A DNA stretch of 64,000 bases, taken from contig NZ_MZMV01000007.1 of NCBI RefSeq assembly GCF_002210435.1, forward strand, positions 62,001 to 126,000. Direction: 5' to 3'. This DNA comes from Micromonospora wenchangensis. Its GTDB lineage: Bacteria > Actinomycetota > Actinomycetes > Mycobacteriales > Micromonosporaceae. The notes below the pieces were generated by a model. It had not been told where the DNA came from and made no database searches. It saw only the letters and a program-made list of their open reading frames with translations. This document shows, one piece after another, positions 25,614-34,625 of the stretch (positions are counted from its first letter, which is position 1; every line of letters begins with the position of its first letter). The position numbers and the translations under genes are program-made.

Positions 25614-27374
25614 TCAGCGCCCGGCGTGCTCGCGGAACCGCCGGCCGGCGGTGACCAGGTGGTGCAGCAGCGGCGCGGGGGCCAGGCCCGGTTCGCGCGA
25701 TTCCCGGTACAGCGCCCGCTGCACGGCCAGCGCCACGTCGGGGCCGACCGCGTCGAGCAGCGCGAACGGGCCGGTCGGATAGCCGCAGCCGAGCGTCATC
25801 GCGTGGTCGATGTCGTCGACGCCTGCGTAACCGGCCTCCAGCATCTGCACCGCGTCGTTGAGGTACGGGAAGAGCAGCGCGTCGACCACGAGGCCGGCCC
25901 GGTCGGCGCAGACCAGCGTGGTCCGGCCGAGGGCGGCGCAGACCGCGCGGGCGGTGGCGGTGGCCTCCGTCGAGGTCCGGACGGTAGTCACCACCTCGAC
26001 CAGCGGGCGTACCCGCACCGGGGCGCAGAAGTGCAGGCCGAGCACGTCGGCGGGACGGCTGGTGGCCATCGCCAGGTCGATCACCGGCAGCGCGGAGGAG
26101 GCGGTGGCGAGCAGCACGCCCGGCTTGCAGACCTCGTCGAGGCGGGCGAACAGCGCCCGGGTGGCGTCCAGCTCCCCCGCCGTCGCCTCGACCACCAGGT
26201 CGGCGTCGGCGAGTTGCTCCAGCGCGTCCGCCCAGGTGATCCGGGCCAGCGCGGCGTCCCGGCCGGTCGCGTCCCGGCGGTCCCGGGTGACGTCCTCGTC
26301 GAGCGCGGCCCGGACCGCCCCGGCGGTCCCGGCGGGCCCGTCCGCGCCGACGGCGACCACCTGGTGGCCGGCGGCGGCGAACACCGCGGCGAGATCGGCC
26401 GCCGTCGTCCCCGAGCCGACGACACCGACCGTGGCCACGGCCGTGGTGCCCGGCACGTCGTCGGCGGCGGCGGTGGGGGTCGACCCGTCGGGTACGACCT
26501 TCGCCGAGCCCGGCTTGTCGTAGGTGTAGAAGCCGCGCCCGGTCTTGCGGCCGAGCAGCCCCGCCGTGACCATCTGCCGGATCAGCGGCGTCGGGGCGTG
26601 CCGGCGGTTGCGCCCGCCGTGCCGGTACATGGTGTTGAGGATCTCGTACGCGGTGTCCAGGCCGATCAGGTCCAGCAGGGCGAGCGGGCCCATCGGCAGG
26701 CCGCAGCCCAGCGTCATCGCCGCGTCGAGGTCCTCGCGGGTGACGTGGCGTGCCTCGAACAGGCCCACCGCCTGGTTGAGGTAGCCGAACAGCAGGGCGT
26801 TGGCGATGAATCCGGCCCGGTCGCCGATCGTCACGCCGACCTTGCCGAGCCGGGCGCAGAGCGCCTCGACGTCGGCGACCACGTCGGCGGCGGTGACCAC
26901 GGTGCGGACGACCTCGACCAGTTTCATCACCGGTGCCGGGTTGAAGAAGTGCAGGCCGACGACCTGGTGGGGACGGCCGGTGGCGACGGCGATGTCGGTG
27001 ACGCCCAGCGAGGAGGTGTTGGTCGCGAGGATGGTGTCGGGCCGGCAGATCCGGTCCAACTCGGCGAAGATCCGCCGCTTGAGGTCGAGGCGCTCGGGGA
27101 CCGCCTCGACCACCAGGTCCACCGCGTGCAGCGCGTCCAGCCCGACCTGGAAGTCGACCCGGGCGTGCAGGGCGTCCCGGTCGGCCTCGGCCAGCTTGCC
27201 CCGGGCCACCGCCCGGTCGGTCGACCGGGTGAGGGTGGCCCGGCCCCGGGCCAGGGCGTCCGGGGAGATCTCCACCGCGACGACGTCGACACCGTTGCGG
27301 GCGAACACCTCGACGATGCCGGCACCCATGGTGCCCAGACCCACCACGCCCACCCTGGTGAACTCCCGCGCCAC
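25614..27374 (-). CDS. Two-module 3-hydroxyacyl-CoA dehydrogenase
   Basis: 586 residues made of two 3-hydroxybutyryl-CoA dehydrogenase-like modules. Module 1 (about 1-300) has VGVVGLGTMGAGIVEVFARNG, NTSSLGVTDIA, HFFNPAPVMKLVEVV and GFIANALLFGYLNQA. Module 2 (about 316-586) repeats the fold (VGVVGSGTTAADLAAVFAAAG; HFCAPVRVRPLVEVV), but the NTSS and FFNP signatures are altered (TASSALPV; HFCAPV), so its activity is doubtful. Expected NAD-dependent oxidation in fatty acid or butyrate metabolism. GTG at 27374 after GGGGAGG. The shared acyl-CoA motif lies 38 bases upstream. Confidence 0.92.
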   Translation of the reverse strand: MAREFTRVGVVGLGTMGAGIVEVFARNGVDVVAVEISPDALARGRATLTRSTDRAVARGKLAEADRDALHARVDFQVGLDALHAVDLVVEAVPERLDLKRRIFAELDRICRPDTILATNTSSLGVTDIAVATGRPHQVVGLHFFNPAPVMKLVEVVRTVVTAADVVADVEALCARLGKVGVTIGDRAGFIANALLFGYLNQAVGLFEARHVTREDLDAAMTLGCGLPMGPLALLDLIGLDTAYEILNTMYRHGGRNRRHAPTPLIRQMVTAGLLGRKTGRGFYTYDKPGSAKVVPDGSTPTAAADDVPGTTAVATVGVVGSGTTAADLAAVFAAAGHQVVAVGADGPAGTAGAVRAALDEDVTRDRRDATGRDAALARITWADALEQLADADLVVEATAGELDATRALFARLDEVCKPGVLLATASSALPVIDLAMATSRPADVLGLHFCAPVRVRPLVEVVTTVRTSTEATATARAVCAALGRTTLVCADRAGLVVDALLFPYLNDAVQMLEAGYAGVDDIDHAMTLGCGYPTGPFALLDAVGPDVALAVQRALYRESREPGLAPAPLLHHLVTAGRRFREHAGR

Positions 27375-27411
27375 GACCGGCCTCCCCTGGTTGATTCCGC
27401 CGTTGCCGGCA

Positions 27412-27427
27412 TGAACGAACGCTAAGG
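27412..27427 (-). promoter_or_regulatory. Acyl-CoA regulon motif, copy 2
   Basis: Minus strand CCTTAGCGTTCGTTCA, 38 bases upstream of the two-module dehydrogenase start. It differs from copy 1 at one central base. Confidence 0.65.
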
Positions 27428-27471
27428 TTATCCGCCGGGACCGGCGCGGGGGAGGTCGGTCCCCGTCCGCC

Positions 27472-27939
27472 TCAGGCGTCGACGACGCTGGGCGCGGGGA
27501 CCGGGGCGGCCGGCAGGGCGTCGGTGGGGCCGGGGACGCGCGACGGCAGCGGCAGCGTGGGCCGGTGGTCCCGGCGGCCGACGGACCCCCCGGCGAAGCG
27601 CAGGCCGACCGGGTCGGTGGTGGCCAGTCCGGGGTCGAAGTAGCGCAGTTCGGTACGGCCGAGCCGGATCACGTCGCCGTCGGTGAGCGGTTCGGCGTCG
27701 GTGATCCGCCGGTCGTTGAGCCAGGTGCCGTTGGTCGACCCCAGGTCGGCCAGGAGCACCCCGTCGTCGGTCAGCCGCACCTCGGCGTGCCGCCGGCTCA
27801 GGTGCGCGTCGGCGACCGCGATGTCGGCGGTCGGCGCCCGGCCGATCACCTGCGGCTGGGGCCGGACGCGGAAGCTCGCCCCGCGCATCGGGCCAGCGGC
27901 CACGGTCAGCAGTGGCATCAGTTCCGGATGTTCCTGCAT
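27472..27939 (-). CDS. FHA-domain protein
   Basis: 155 residues, phosphothreonine-peptide reader. The FHA domain spans about 20-105, with the conserved IGRAPTADIAV, LSRRHAEVRL and LGSTNGTWLN segments (Arg, Ser/His and Asn of the binding pocket). A Pro-rich tail of about 45 residues follows. No membrane segment. ATG start at 27939. No kinase or phosphatase is adjacent. Confidence 0.9.
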   Translation of the reverse strand: MQEHPELMPLLTVAAGPMRGASFRVRPQPQVIGRAPTADIAVADAHLSRRHAEVRLTDDGVLLADLGSTNGTWLNDRRITDAEPLTDGDVIRLGRTELRYFDPGLATTDPVGLRFAGGSVGRRDHRPTLPLPSRVPGPTDALPAAPVPAPSVVDA

Positions 27940-28120
27940 GGACAGTCAGCTCCCCACCCACCGTCGCCCCGCGGTCAGCCTGCCAGCTCCGCGTGATCAG
28001 CTCACCACCCGCCCGGTCATCTCCGCGACCCCTGGCGGACATCCGGTGTCCACCGAACAGGCGGCGACGGAAGCAATAGCTGAGCAGTGTTCACAACTAC
28101 CAGCGGGTAGCTTCCGGGTC

Positions 28121-28132
28121 TAGACTTCCGCC
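28121..28132 (+). promoter_or_regulatory. Leaderless promoter of the aldehyde dehydrogenase gene
   Basis: TAGACT at 28121-28126 ends six bases before the ATG at 28133, the spacing expected when transcription starts at the A of the start codon. No Shine-Dalgarno is present and no clear -35 box is seen. Confidence 0.55.
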
Positions 28133-29632
28133 ATGACGGCTGTGCAGGTCCCGGGTACCCCGGTCATCTCCGACGGTCGGCTGGTCTCGACGAGCCCGGC
28201 CACCGGTGACGAGGCCGGCAGCGTGCCGGTCGCCACCGCCGGGGAGGTGGACCGCGCGGTCGCCCGCGCCCGCACGGCCGGGCAGTGGTGGGCCGGGCTC
28301 GGCTTCACCTGCCGCCGCACCCGGCTGCTGCGCTGGCGGGCCCTGCTCGCCCAGCGGGTCGAGGAGCTGGCCGAGCTGATCCACGTCGAGGGCGGCAAGC
28401 CGGTCGGAGACGCCGTCGTCGAGGTGCTCACCGCCATCGAACACATCGACTGGGCGGCCCGCAACGCCCGCCGGGTGCTGGGGCCGCGCCGGGTCCGCTC
28501 CCGGCTGATCCTCGCCGAGTTCTCCGGTCACCTCGAATACCAGCCGCACGGCGTGGTCGGGGTGATCGGCCCGTGGAACTACCCGGTCTTCACCCCTGTC
28601 GGTTCCGCCGCCTACGCGCTGGCCGCCGGCAACGCGGTCGTCCTCAAGCCCAGTGAGTACACCCCGGTCGTCGGGCAGTGGCTGGTCGACACGTTCGCCG
28701 AGGTGGTGCCGGAGCAGCAGGTGTTCACGGCGGTGCACGGCCTGGGCGACGTCGGCGCGGCGCTGTGCCGCTCGGGCGTCGACAAGGTGGCCTTCACCGG
28801 TTCCACGGCGACCGCCCGCCGGGTCATGGCCGCCTGCGCCGAGTCGCTGACCCCGGTGCTGCTGGAGGCCGGCGGCAAGGACGCGATGATCGTGGACGCC
28901 GACGCCGACCTGGACGCCGCCGCCGAGGCGTGCGTCTGGGGCGCGCTGACCAACGCCGGGCAGACCTGCATCGGCATCGAACGGGTCTACGCGGTGGCGG
29001 CCGTGCACGACGCGTTCGTCGACAAGGTGGTCGCCCGCGCCGAACGGCTGACCGTCGGTGCGGATGGGGCCGATCTCGGCCCGATCACCATGCCGAGCCA
29101 GCTCGACGTGATCCGCCGGCACATCGACGAGGCCGTCGCCGCCGGGGGGCGGGCGGTGCTGGGCGGTCCCGCCGCCGTGCAGCCGCCGTACGTGCACCCG
29201 ACGGTGCTGGTGGACGTCCCCGACTCCGCGTCGGCGATCCGTGAGGAGACCTTCGGCCCCACCGTGACCATCACCCGGGTCGCCGACGCCGACGAGGCCG
29301 TACGCCGGGCCAACGCCCTGCCGTACGGCCTGGGGGGTTCGGTGTTCGGGCGGCGCGACGCGGTGGCGATCGCCCGCCGGCTGCGCTCGGGGATGGCGTC
29401 GGTCAACTCGGCGCTCACCTTCGCCGGGATGTCCACGCTGCCGTTCGGCGGGGTGGGCGACTCGGGCTTCGGCCGCATCCACGGTGAGGACGGGCTGCGC
29501 GAGTTCGGCCGGGCCAAGTCGGTCACCAGGCGACGGGCCCGTTCGCTGCTGCCCGCGATGACCTTCGAGCGGACCCCGACCGACGTGGCCCGCATCGTCA
29601 AGGTCACCAAGGCCCTGTACGGCCGCCGCTGA
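28133..29632 (+). CDS. NAD(P)-dependent aldehyde dehydrogenase
   Basis: 499 residues, soluble aldehyde oxidising enzyme. IGPWNYPVFTP, the coenzyme-binding FTGSTATAR, general base Glu in LLEAGGKDA, catalytic Cys in NAGQTCIGIERVY and EETFGPTV are all in order. The C-terminus (LPFGGVGDSGFGRIHGEDGLREF) is like Ald3/coniferyl and succinate-semialdehyde groups; a basic tail follows. The substrate cannot be assigned. Convergent with nucS, 17 bp between stops. Confidence 0.93.
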   Translation: MTAVQVPGTPVISDGRLVSTSPATGDEAGSVPVATAGEVDRAVARARTAGQWWAGLGFTCRRTRLLRWRALLAQRVEELAELIHVEGGKPVGDAVVEVLTAIEHIDWAARNARRVLGPRRVRSRLILAEFSGHLEYQPHGVVGVIGPWNYPVFTPVGSAAYALAAGNAVVLKPSEYTPVVGQWLVDTFAEVVPEQQVFTAVHGLGDVGAALCRSGVDKVAFTGSTATARRVMAACAESLTPVLLEAGGKDAMIVDADADLDAAAEACVWGALTNAGQTCIGIERVYAVAAVHDAFVDKVVARAERLTVGADGADLGPITMPSQLDVIRRHIDEAVAAGGRAVLGGPAAVQPPYVHPTVLVDVPDSASAIREETFGPTVTITRVADADEAVRRANALPYGLGGSVFGRRDAVAIARRLRSGMASVNSALTFAGMSTLPFGGVGDSGFGRIHGEDGLREFGRAKSVTRRRARSLLPAMTFERTPTDVARIVKVTKALYGRR

Positions 29633-29649
29633 CCCCGCCCGGCCGGTGG

Positions 29650-30309
29650 TCAGAACAGGGTCAGCTCGTCGCGCACGATGCCGCGCAGGCGGTCGTAGTC
29701 GACCACCACGCAGCGGATGCCCCGGTCGGTGGCGAGCACCCGGGCCTGCGGCTTGATCTCCTGGGCGGCGAACACGCCGGTCACCGGGGCGAGCAGCGGG
29801 TCCCGGTTCATCAGTTCGAGGTAGCGGGTGAGCTGCTCGACGCCGTCGATCTCGCCGCGCCGCTTCACCTCGACCGCGACCGCGCCGGCGTTGGCGTCCC
29901 GGCAGAGCAGGTCGACCGGGCCGATCGCGGTCATGTACTCCCGCCGGACCAGGGTGTAGCCCTCCCCCAGCGTCTCCGGGTTGGCGGCCAGCAGCTCCTG
30001 CAGGTGCGCCTCGACGCCGTCCTTGCGCAGCCCCGGGTCGATGCCCAGCTCGTACGAGGTGTCCTGGAAGACCTCCTCCAGGGTGATCCGCAGCTCCTCG
30101 CCGGCCTTGTTGACCACCCGCCACACGCCGGGGGCCTCCTCCAGCCGGCAGGGCGGGCTCATCCAGTTCAACGGCTTGTACGCGCGGTCGTCGGCGTGGA
30201 TCGACACCGAACCGTCCGCCTTCACCATGAGCAGGCGGGTGGCCAGCGGCAGGTGCGCCGAGAGCCGTCCGACGTAGTCCACCGAGCACTTCGCAATCAC
30301 CAGACGCAC
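29650..30309 (-). CDS. nucS: Mismatch-specific endonuclease NucS
   Basis: 219 residues. NucS/EndoMS cuts both strands at mismatches and replaces MutSL repair in actinobacteria. N-terminal beta-rich DNA-binding domain ([32 protein letters not shown]) and C-terminal RecB-like nuclease with VDLLCRD and [11 protein letters not shown] (the D...ExK active site), ending DELTLF as a putative beta-clamp contact. GTG at 30309. Its position near the mce/thiolase block matches Mycobacterium Rv1321. Confidence 0.94.
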   Translation of the reverse strand: MRLVIAKCSVDYVGRLSAHLPLATRLLMVKADGSVSIHADDRAYKPLNWMSPPCRLEEAPGVWRVVNKAGEELRITLEEVFQDTSYELGIDPGLRKDGVEAHLQELLAANPETLGEGYTLVRREYMTAIGPVDLLCRDANAGAVAVEVKRRGEIDGVEQLTRYLELMNRDPLLAPVTGVFAAQEIKPQARVLATDRGIRCVVVDYDRLRGIVRDELTLF

Positions 30310-30377
30310 CCGACGAGGGTAGCGGAGGACCGGCCGGTCACCGTCGCGCGGCACTGGCGTGCCGGTGCGATGCTGAG

Positions 30378-30998
30378 ATGGTGTTCGAAGTCCTCACCGG
30401 TACCGGGCTCGCCGCCTCGGCGGGCCTGAACGCCTACATTCCCCTGCTCACCATGGGTCTGCTCGCCCGCTACACCAGCCTGATCGACCTGCCGAGCGGT
30501 TGGCAGTGGCTGAGCAACGGCTGGGTGCTGGCGATCCTCGCGGCGCTGCTCGCGGTCGAGGTCGTCGCCGACAAGGTGCCCGTGGTCGACCACGTCAACG
30601 ACGTCGTGCAGACGGTGGTCCGCCCCACCGCCGGTGGCCTCGCGTTCGGCGCGGGGTCGGGCTCGGAGACGGTGACGGTGAGCGACCCGGGCGGGTTCTT
30701 CTCGTCCCACCAGTGGGTGCCGGTGGCCGCCGGTGTCGCCATCGCGCTCGGGGTGCACCTGTTCAAGGCGGCGGCCCGACCGGTGGTCAACGCGACCACC
30801 GCGGGTTTCGGCGCACCGGTGGCCAGCACCGCCGAGGACGCGACGAGCGTGCTGATGTCCCTGGTGGCGATCATCCTGCCGGTGCTGGTGCTGGCGTTCC
30901 TGCTGGGCATGGTGGCGTTCGTGGTCTGGTTCCTGCGCCGACGCCGGGAACGTCGCCGGGACCGCGAGGCGGCCCGCGCCGCCGGCTACCGGGTCTGA
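30378..30998 (+). CDS. DUF4126 membrane protein
   Basis: 206 residues, about four membrane helices. Landmarks are [16 protein letters not shown] at the N-terminus, a PSGWQWL loop, [18 protein letters not shown] and an [19 protein letters not shown] helix, with an Arg-rich cytoplasmic end. Function unknown. Divergent from nucS with 68 bp between the starts. Confidence 0.88.
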   Translation: MVFEVLTGTGLAASAGLNAYIPLLTMGLLARYTSLIDLPSGWQWLSNGWVLAILAALLAVEVVADKVPVVDHVNDVVQTVVRPTAGGLAFGAGSGSETVTVSDPGGFFSSHQWVPVAAGVAIALGVHLFKAAARPVVNATTAGFGAPVASTAEDATSVLMSLVAIILPVLVLAFLLGMVAFVVWFLRRRRERRRDREAARAAGYRV

Positions 30999-31015
30999 CC
31001 CGCCGCCGCACACGC

Positions 31016-31052
31016 CGATGGCCGGCACCCCGGGTGGGGGTGCCGGCCATCG
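31016..31052. terminator. Bidirectional hairpin terminator
   Basis: A perfect 16-bp stem (CGATGGCCGGCACCCC and complement) with a 5-nt loop, centred between the convergent DUF4126 and transglycosylase-like genes. Confidence 0.88.
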
Positions 31053-31065
31053 TGTCGTACGCGGG

Positions 31066-31662
31066 TCAGCTGTTCCAGTGCTGGGCGACGAGGTCGGCGG
31101 CCTGCTGCTCCCACTGGGCGTAGTGGTCGGGGTACGCCGACACCTGGACGGTCTGGGCGGCCTTGGTCAGGGGCATGTCCTGCCAGCCGTCGACCTGCTT
31201 GAGGCCCTTGAGGAACGCCAGGGTGGCGTACTCGGGGTCGGTGATCTGCTCCACCGTGCCCCAACCGCTGGACGGACGCTGCTGGAACAGGCCCTGCGAG
31301 TCGTGGTCGTTACGGTCGCCCAGGTGACCCAGGTTCTCCAGCTTCGACTCCTGCAGGGCGGTCGCGATCGACACCACTGCGGCACGCTCGTCCATGCCGG
31401 CCTTCTTCGTGGCGGCGATGATCGCCTTGACGTTACCCGTCTGCTCGTCGTTCAGGTCGATGCGGGACTGCTCGCCCTGCACGCCGTGCGGGATCAGCTT
31501 GGCCTTGTCCACCGCCGGCTTGTCGGCCTGCACCACGGCCACGGTGTGGTCGGTGGCGGTCGACTCGGCGGTGCCGTGGTTCAGCGGGCCGGCGGCCAGA
31601 CCACCGGCGACGGCCAGACCGGCGATACCGAGGACACTCTTACGCAGAATGGTGGTCTTCAT
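31066..31662 (-). CDS. Secreted lysozyme-like (transglycosylase) protein
   Basis: 198 residues, exported. Signal peptide about 1-32 (basic MKTTILRKS, hydrophobic GIAGLAVAGGLAAG). The mature domain about 75-198 looks like the lysozyme superfamily: AAVVSIATALQESKLENL supplies the probable catalytic Glu, followed by DSQGLFQQRPSSGWGT and YPDHYAQWEQQAADLV. Likely remodels peptidoglycan; this type accompanies growth or spore germination genes in actinomycetes. ATG at 31662 with AAGGAG nine bases upstream. The long upstream region may carry regulation. Confidence 0.85.
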   Translation of the reverse strand: MKTTILRKSVLGIAGLAVAGGLAAGPLNHGTAESTATDHTVAVVQADKPAVDKAKLIPHGVQGEQSRIDLNDEQTGNVKAIIAATKKAGMDERAAVVSIATALQESKLENLGHLGDRNDHDSQGLFQQRPSSGWGTVEQITDPEYATLAFLKGLKQVDGWQDMPLTKAAQTVQVSAYPDHYAQWEQQAADLVAQHWNS

Positions 31663-32259
31663 GGGGGATGCTCCTTCGAGGGGGTCGACGCCACCCGACC
31701 GGTCGGGGGACCGGGGCACCGGCGGAGCCGGCGGTGGGGGCGTAAGCACCACGACGAGGCGCTCATGAGGGGAAGTTCTCAGGTCTCCGGCGGGCCCTGC
31801 CGCTCGCGCCGGAACCAGATGTAACGACCGGGGGCCCCGCGTCATTCCGGGGCGCTGCCCGCCTCCGGGCTGGCCGGGCGGGGTGCTGCTGCGGTCGTAC
31901 AGAGGGTGTAACGACTGCGGGCCGGCCGGGATTCCGCCGTCAGGGTGCCGCCGGTCACGGGACGCCCCGCCCGGCCGATCCCATCCCGGACACCGGTGAC
32001 GCCGCGCCCGCCCCGCCGCACCCACCCCGCTGCGGTGATCAAGAGGTTTGCGTCGCCGAGAGCGCTCTCCGGCGACGCAAACCTCTTGATCACCGGAGTG
32101 GAAGGGCAGGGGCGGGCGGGCGGGCGGAGCGGGGACGGGGTGTCCGGGCGCGGGCGCCGCAGTAGCGGGCTTCCTACGGGGTGATCAGCGCAGGAACGGC
32201 CCGTGCCCACCCCACCGGCACCTACTATTTGTGGCATATCTACCGAAAGTGAGGTTGTC
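31663..32259. other. Divergent intergenic region, transglycosylase / DUF1540
   Basis: 597 bp with no credible gene. It holds two copies of TGTAACGAC (31820-31828 and 31907-31915), a GC-rich possible 5' leader for the transglycosylase-like gene, the family A inverted repeat copy 3 (32033-32095), and an AT-rich promoter-like patch (TACTAT at 32223-32228, CATATC at 32235-32240) ahead of the DUF1540 gene. Confidence 0.6.
32033..32095. repeat. Intergenic inverted repeat, family A copy 3
   Basis: The longest family A copy: a perfect 25-bp stem containing GATCAAGAGGTTTGCGTC, with a 13-nt loop GAGAGCGCTCTCC that is itself nearly palindromic. Confidence 0.92.
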
Positions 32260-32556
32260 ATGACCGCAGCGATGGAAATGCCCCGGGTTCAGGAGTGCGC
32301 GGCCTCGTCCTGCGCCTACAACCACACCAACGACTGCCACGCGTTCGCCATCACCATCGGCAGCACCGACCACGCGCACTGCCACACCTTCGTGGAGCTG
32401 CCGGTACGCGGTGGCCTCGACCGGCTCATCGCCCAGGTCGGCGCGTGCAGCCGGGCCGACTGCCGGCACAACGCCGAACTGGAGTGCCGCGCCCCGGCGA
32501 TCACCGTCGGCCCCGACAACGACCTGGCCGACTGCATGACCTACCAGAGCCGCTGA
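32260..32556 (+). CDS. DUF1540 protein, two Cys modules
   Basis: 98 residues, two repeats of a Cys-rich unit: ECAASSCAYNHTNDCHAF...HAHCHTF and ACSRADCRHNAELECRAP...LADCMTY. Each unit has four Cys in similar spacing, suggesting one zinc or other metal per module. Start ATG at 32260 after GAGG (spacing six). Function unknown; single-gene unit. Confidence 0.85.
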   Translation: MTAAMEMPRVQECAASSCAYNHTNDCHAFAITIGSTDHAHCHTFVELPVRGGLDRLIAQVGACSRADCRHNAELECRAPAITVGPDNDLADCMTYQSR

Positions 32557-32787
32557 CCGACAGGCCACCACGGGCCGGGGCCGAGCCGTCCCGGCCCGTC
32601 GGACATGACCGGCCACGCCAGACCTGCCGGCCATGCCGGACACGCTCGGCACAGCCCGGCCGTCCCCGGCTATGCAGCACCTCACAGGCCCCCGTCGGGG
32701 ACGAAGCGGGCCGCCTCGACGCGACCCGGCCGACACCGGCACACCCCGGACCGCCGCGCCGGACGGCCTGGTCGCACACTGGACGGC

Positions 32788-33690
32788 ATGGATGACGAGC
32801 TCGCGATCTCCGTACGGGGACTGCGCAAGGCGTACGGCGACAACGTCGCGGTGGCGGGGGTGGACCTCGACGTCCGCCGAGGCGAGGTGTTCGCCCTGCT
32901 CGGACCGAACGGCGCGGGCAAGACGACCACGGTGGAGATCCTGGAGGGCTACCGGCAGCGCGACGCCGGCGAGGTCAGCGTGCTCGGCACCGACCCCGGT
33001 CTCGTCCTCGGGTCCCGTCCGCGCGGCCCACGGGCGGGCGCACCGCGCACCTCCCGGGGTCAGGCCGCCGACTGGCGGTCCCGGGTCGGCATCGTGCTCC
33101 AGGGCACCGGCGAGTTCGACGAGCTGACCGTCGCCGAGGTCGTCAGGCACTTCTCCGGGTTCTATCCCGAGGCGGACGACCCGGACAAGGTCGTCGAACG
33201 GGTCGGGCTGGGCGCCAAGGCCAACGCCCGCACGCACACCCTCTCCGGCGGGCAGAAGCGCCGGCTCGACGTGGCGCTGGGCATCATCGGCCGCCCCGAG
33301 CTGCTCTTCCTCGACGAGCCCACCACCGGTTTCGACCCGGAGGCGCGGCGCGAGTTCTGGGAGCTGATCCGCGACCTCGCCGCCGCCGGCACCACCATCG
33401 TGCTCACCACCCACTACCTGGACGAGGCCGAGTCGCTCGCCGACCGGGTCGGGGTGATCGCCGCCGGCCGGGTGATCGAGGTGGCCCCGCCGGACCTGCT
33501 CGGCAACCGCCAGGACGCCCTGGCGACGGTCTCCTGGCGTACCCCCGAGGGGACGCCGGAGACGGCGCAGAGCGCGACGCCGACGGCGCTGGTGGCGGAA
33601 CTGGCCGCGCGCTTCGGCGGCGAGGTGCCCGGTCTCACGGTGACCCGGCCGACCCTGGAAGACGTCTACCTGAGCATGATCGGACACTGA
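32788..33690 (+). CDS. ABC transporter ATPase (DrrA-like)
   Basis: 300 residues, nucleotide-binding half of an exporter. Walker A GPNGAGKTT, Q-loop near VGIVLQGTGEFDELTV, signature LSGGQKRRLDVALGI, Walker B LLFLDEPTTGFD and the switch His in TTHYLDEAE. About 22 extra residues (LGSRPRGPRAGAPRTSRGQA) lie just before the Q-loop, unlike compact family members. The next gene overlaps its stop (TGATG), so the two form an operon. Daunorubicin-resistance-type exporters share this layout; the cargo is unknown. Confidence 0.92.
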   Translation: MDDELAISVRGLRKAYGDNVAVAGVDLDVRRGEVFALLGPNGAGKTTTVEILEGYRQRDAGEVSVLGTDPGLVLGSRPRGPRAGAPRTSRGQAADWRSRVGIVLQGTGEFDELTVAEVVRHFSGFYPEADDPDKVVERVGLGAKANARTHTLSGGQKRRLDVALGIIGRPELLFLDEPTTGFDPEARREFWELIRDLAAAGTTIVLTTHYLDEAESLADRVGVIAAGRVIEVAPPDLLGNRQDALATVSWRTPEGTPETAQSATPTALVAELAARFGGEVPGLTVTRPTLEDVYLSMIGH

Positions 33691-34535
33691 TGACCACCAC
33701 CACGAAGCCGGCGACCCCGCCCGCCACCACCGGCCGCCGGCGGGTCGGGCCGGGCGCGCTCGCCCTGCGCCAGGGCCGGCTGGAGATCACCCAGTTCCTG
33801 CGAAGCCGGGAGTCCGTCGTGTTCACGATGGGCTTCCCGATCATCATGATCCTGATCTTCGCGTCGATCTTCGACGGGACGATCGGCGGCGGGGTGAAGT
33901 TCACCCAGTACTTCATCACCGGCATGATCGCGACCGGGCTGATGACGGTGAGCTTCCAGAACCTCGGCATCTGGATCCCGATCGAGCGGGACCGGGGCGT
34001 GCTCAAGCGCTACCGGGGCACCCCGATGCCGAAGTGGGTCTGGTTCGCCGGCAAGGTGATCATGGTGGTGGTGATCGGCGTCGCCGAGACCGCGCTGCTG
34101 CTGGCGGTCGCCGTGGCCCTGTTCGACCTCGACCTGCCGGCCACCGCCGGGAAGTGGTTCACCTTCGGCTGGGTCGCCGTGCTCGGGGTGACCGCCTGCA
34201 CCCTGTGCGGGATCGCCATCTCGTCGCTGGCCCGCACCGCGCGCAGCGGCTCCGCCGTGGTCACCCCGGTCTCCCTGGTGCTCCAGTTCATCTCCGGGGT
34301 GTTCTTCGTCTTCACCGACCTGCCCACCTGGATGCAGCAGGTGGCGGCGCTCTTCCCGCTCAAGTGGATGTGCCAGGGCCTGCGCGCGGTGTTCCTGCCG
34401 GAGAGCTTCGGCGCGCAGGAGCCCGGCGGCTCCTTCGAGCTGGGCCGGGTCGCCCTGGTCCTCGCGCTGTGGTGCCTGATCGGCCTGGCGCTCTGCCTGA
34501 CCACCTTCCGCTGGACCACCAAGCGCGACGGCTGA
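33690..34535 (+). CDS. ABC-2 type permease (DrrB-like)
   Basis: 281 residues, about six membrane helices: MGFPIIMILIFASIF, FITGMIATGLM, VIMVVVIGVAETALLLAV, WVAVLGVTACTLCG, VSLVLQFISGVFFVF and LVLALWCLIGLALC. LQFISGVFFVFTDLPTWMQ is the usual ABC-2 signature region. It starts on the ATG overlapping the ATPase stop. Likely drug or lipid exporter half. Confidence 0.92.
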   Translation: MTTTTKPATPPATTGRRRVGPGALALRQGRLEITQFLRSRESVVFTMGFPIIMILIFASIFDGTIGGGVKFTQYFITGMIATGLMTVSFQNLGIWIPIERDRGVLKRYRGTPMPKWVWFAGKVIMVVVIGVAETALLLAVAVALFDLDLPATAGKWFTFGWVAVLGVTACTLCGIAISSLARTARSGSAVVTPVSLVLQFISGVFFVFTDLPTWMQQVAALFPLKWMCQGLRAVFLPESFGAQEPGGSFELGRVALVLALWCLIGLALCLTTFRWTTKRDG

Positions 34536-34625
34536 CCCGTAACGCCCCCACGGCCACCCGCCACCCCGCCTGACCCCCGGCCGGGCCGGGGCCGGCCGGG
34601 GGGCGGGCCTTGATCGACTCAGTTG

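Noticed and set aside
31663..31850. Possible c-di-AMP (ydaO-type) riboswitch ahead of the lysozyme-like gene
   Set aside because: The leader is GC-rich and can fold, but I could not find the conserved ydaO core sequence; a covariance-model search would be decisive.
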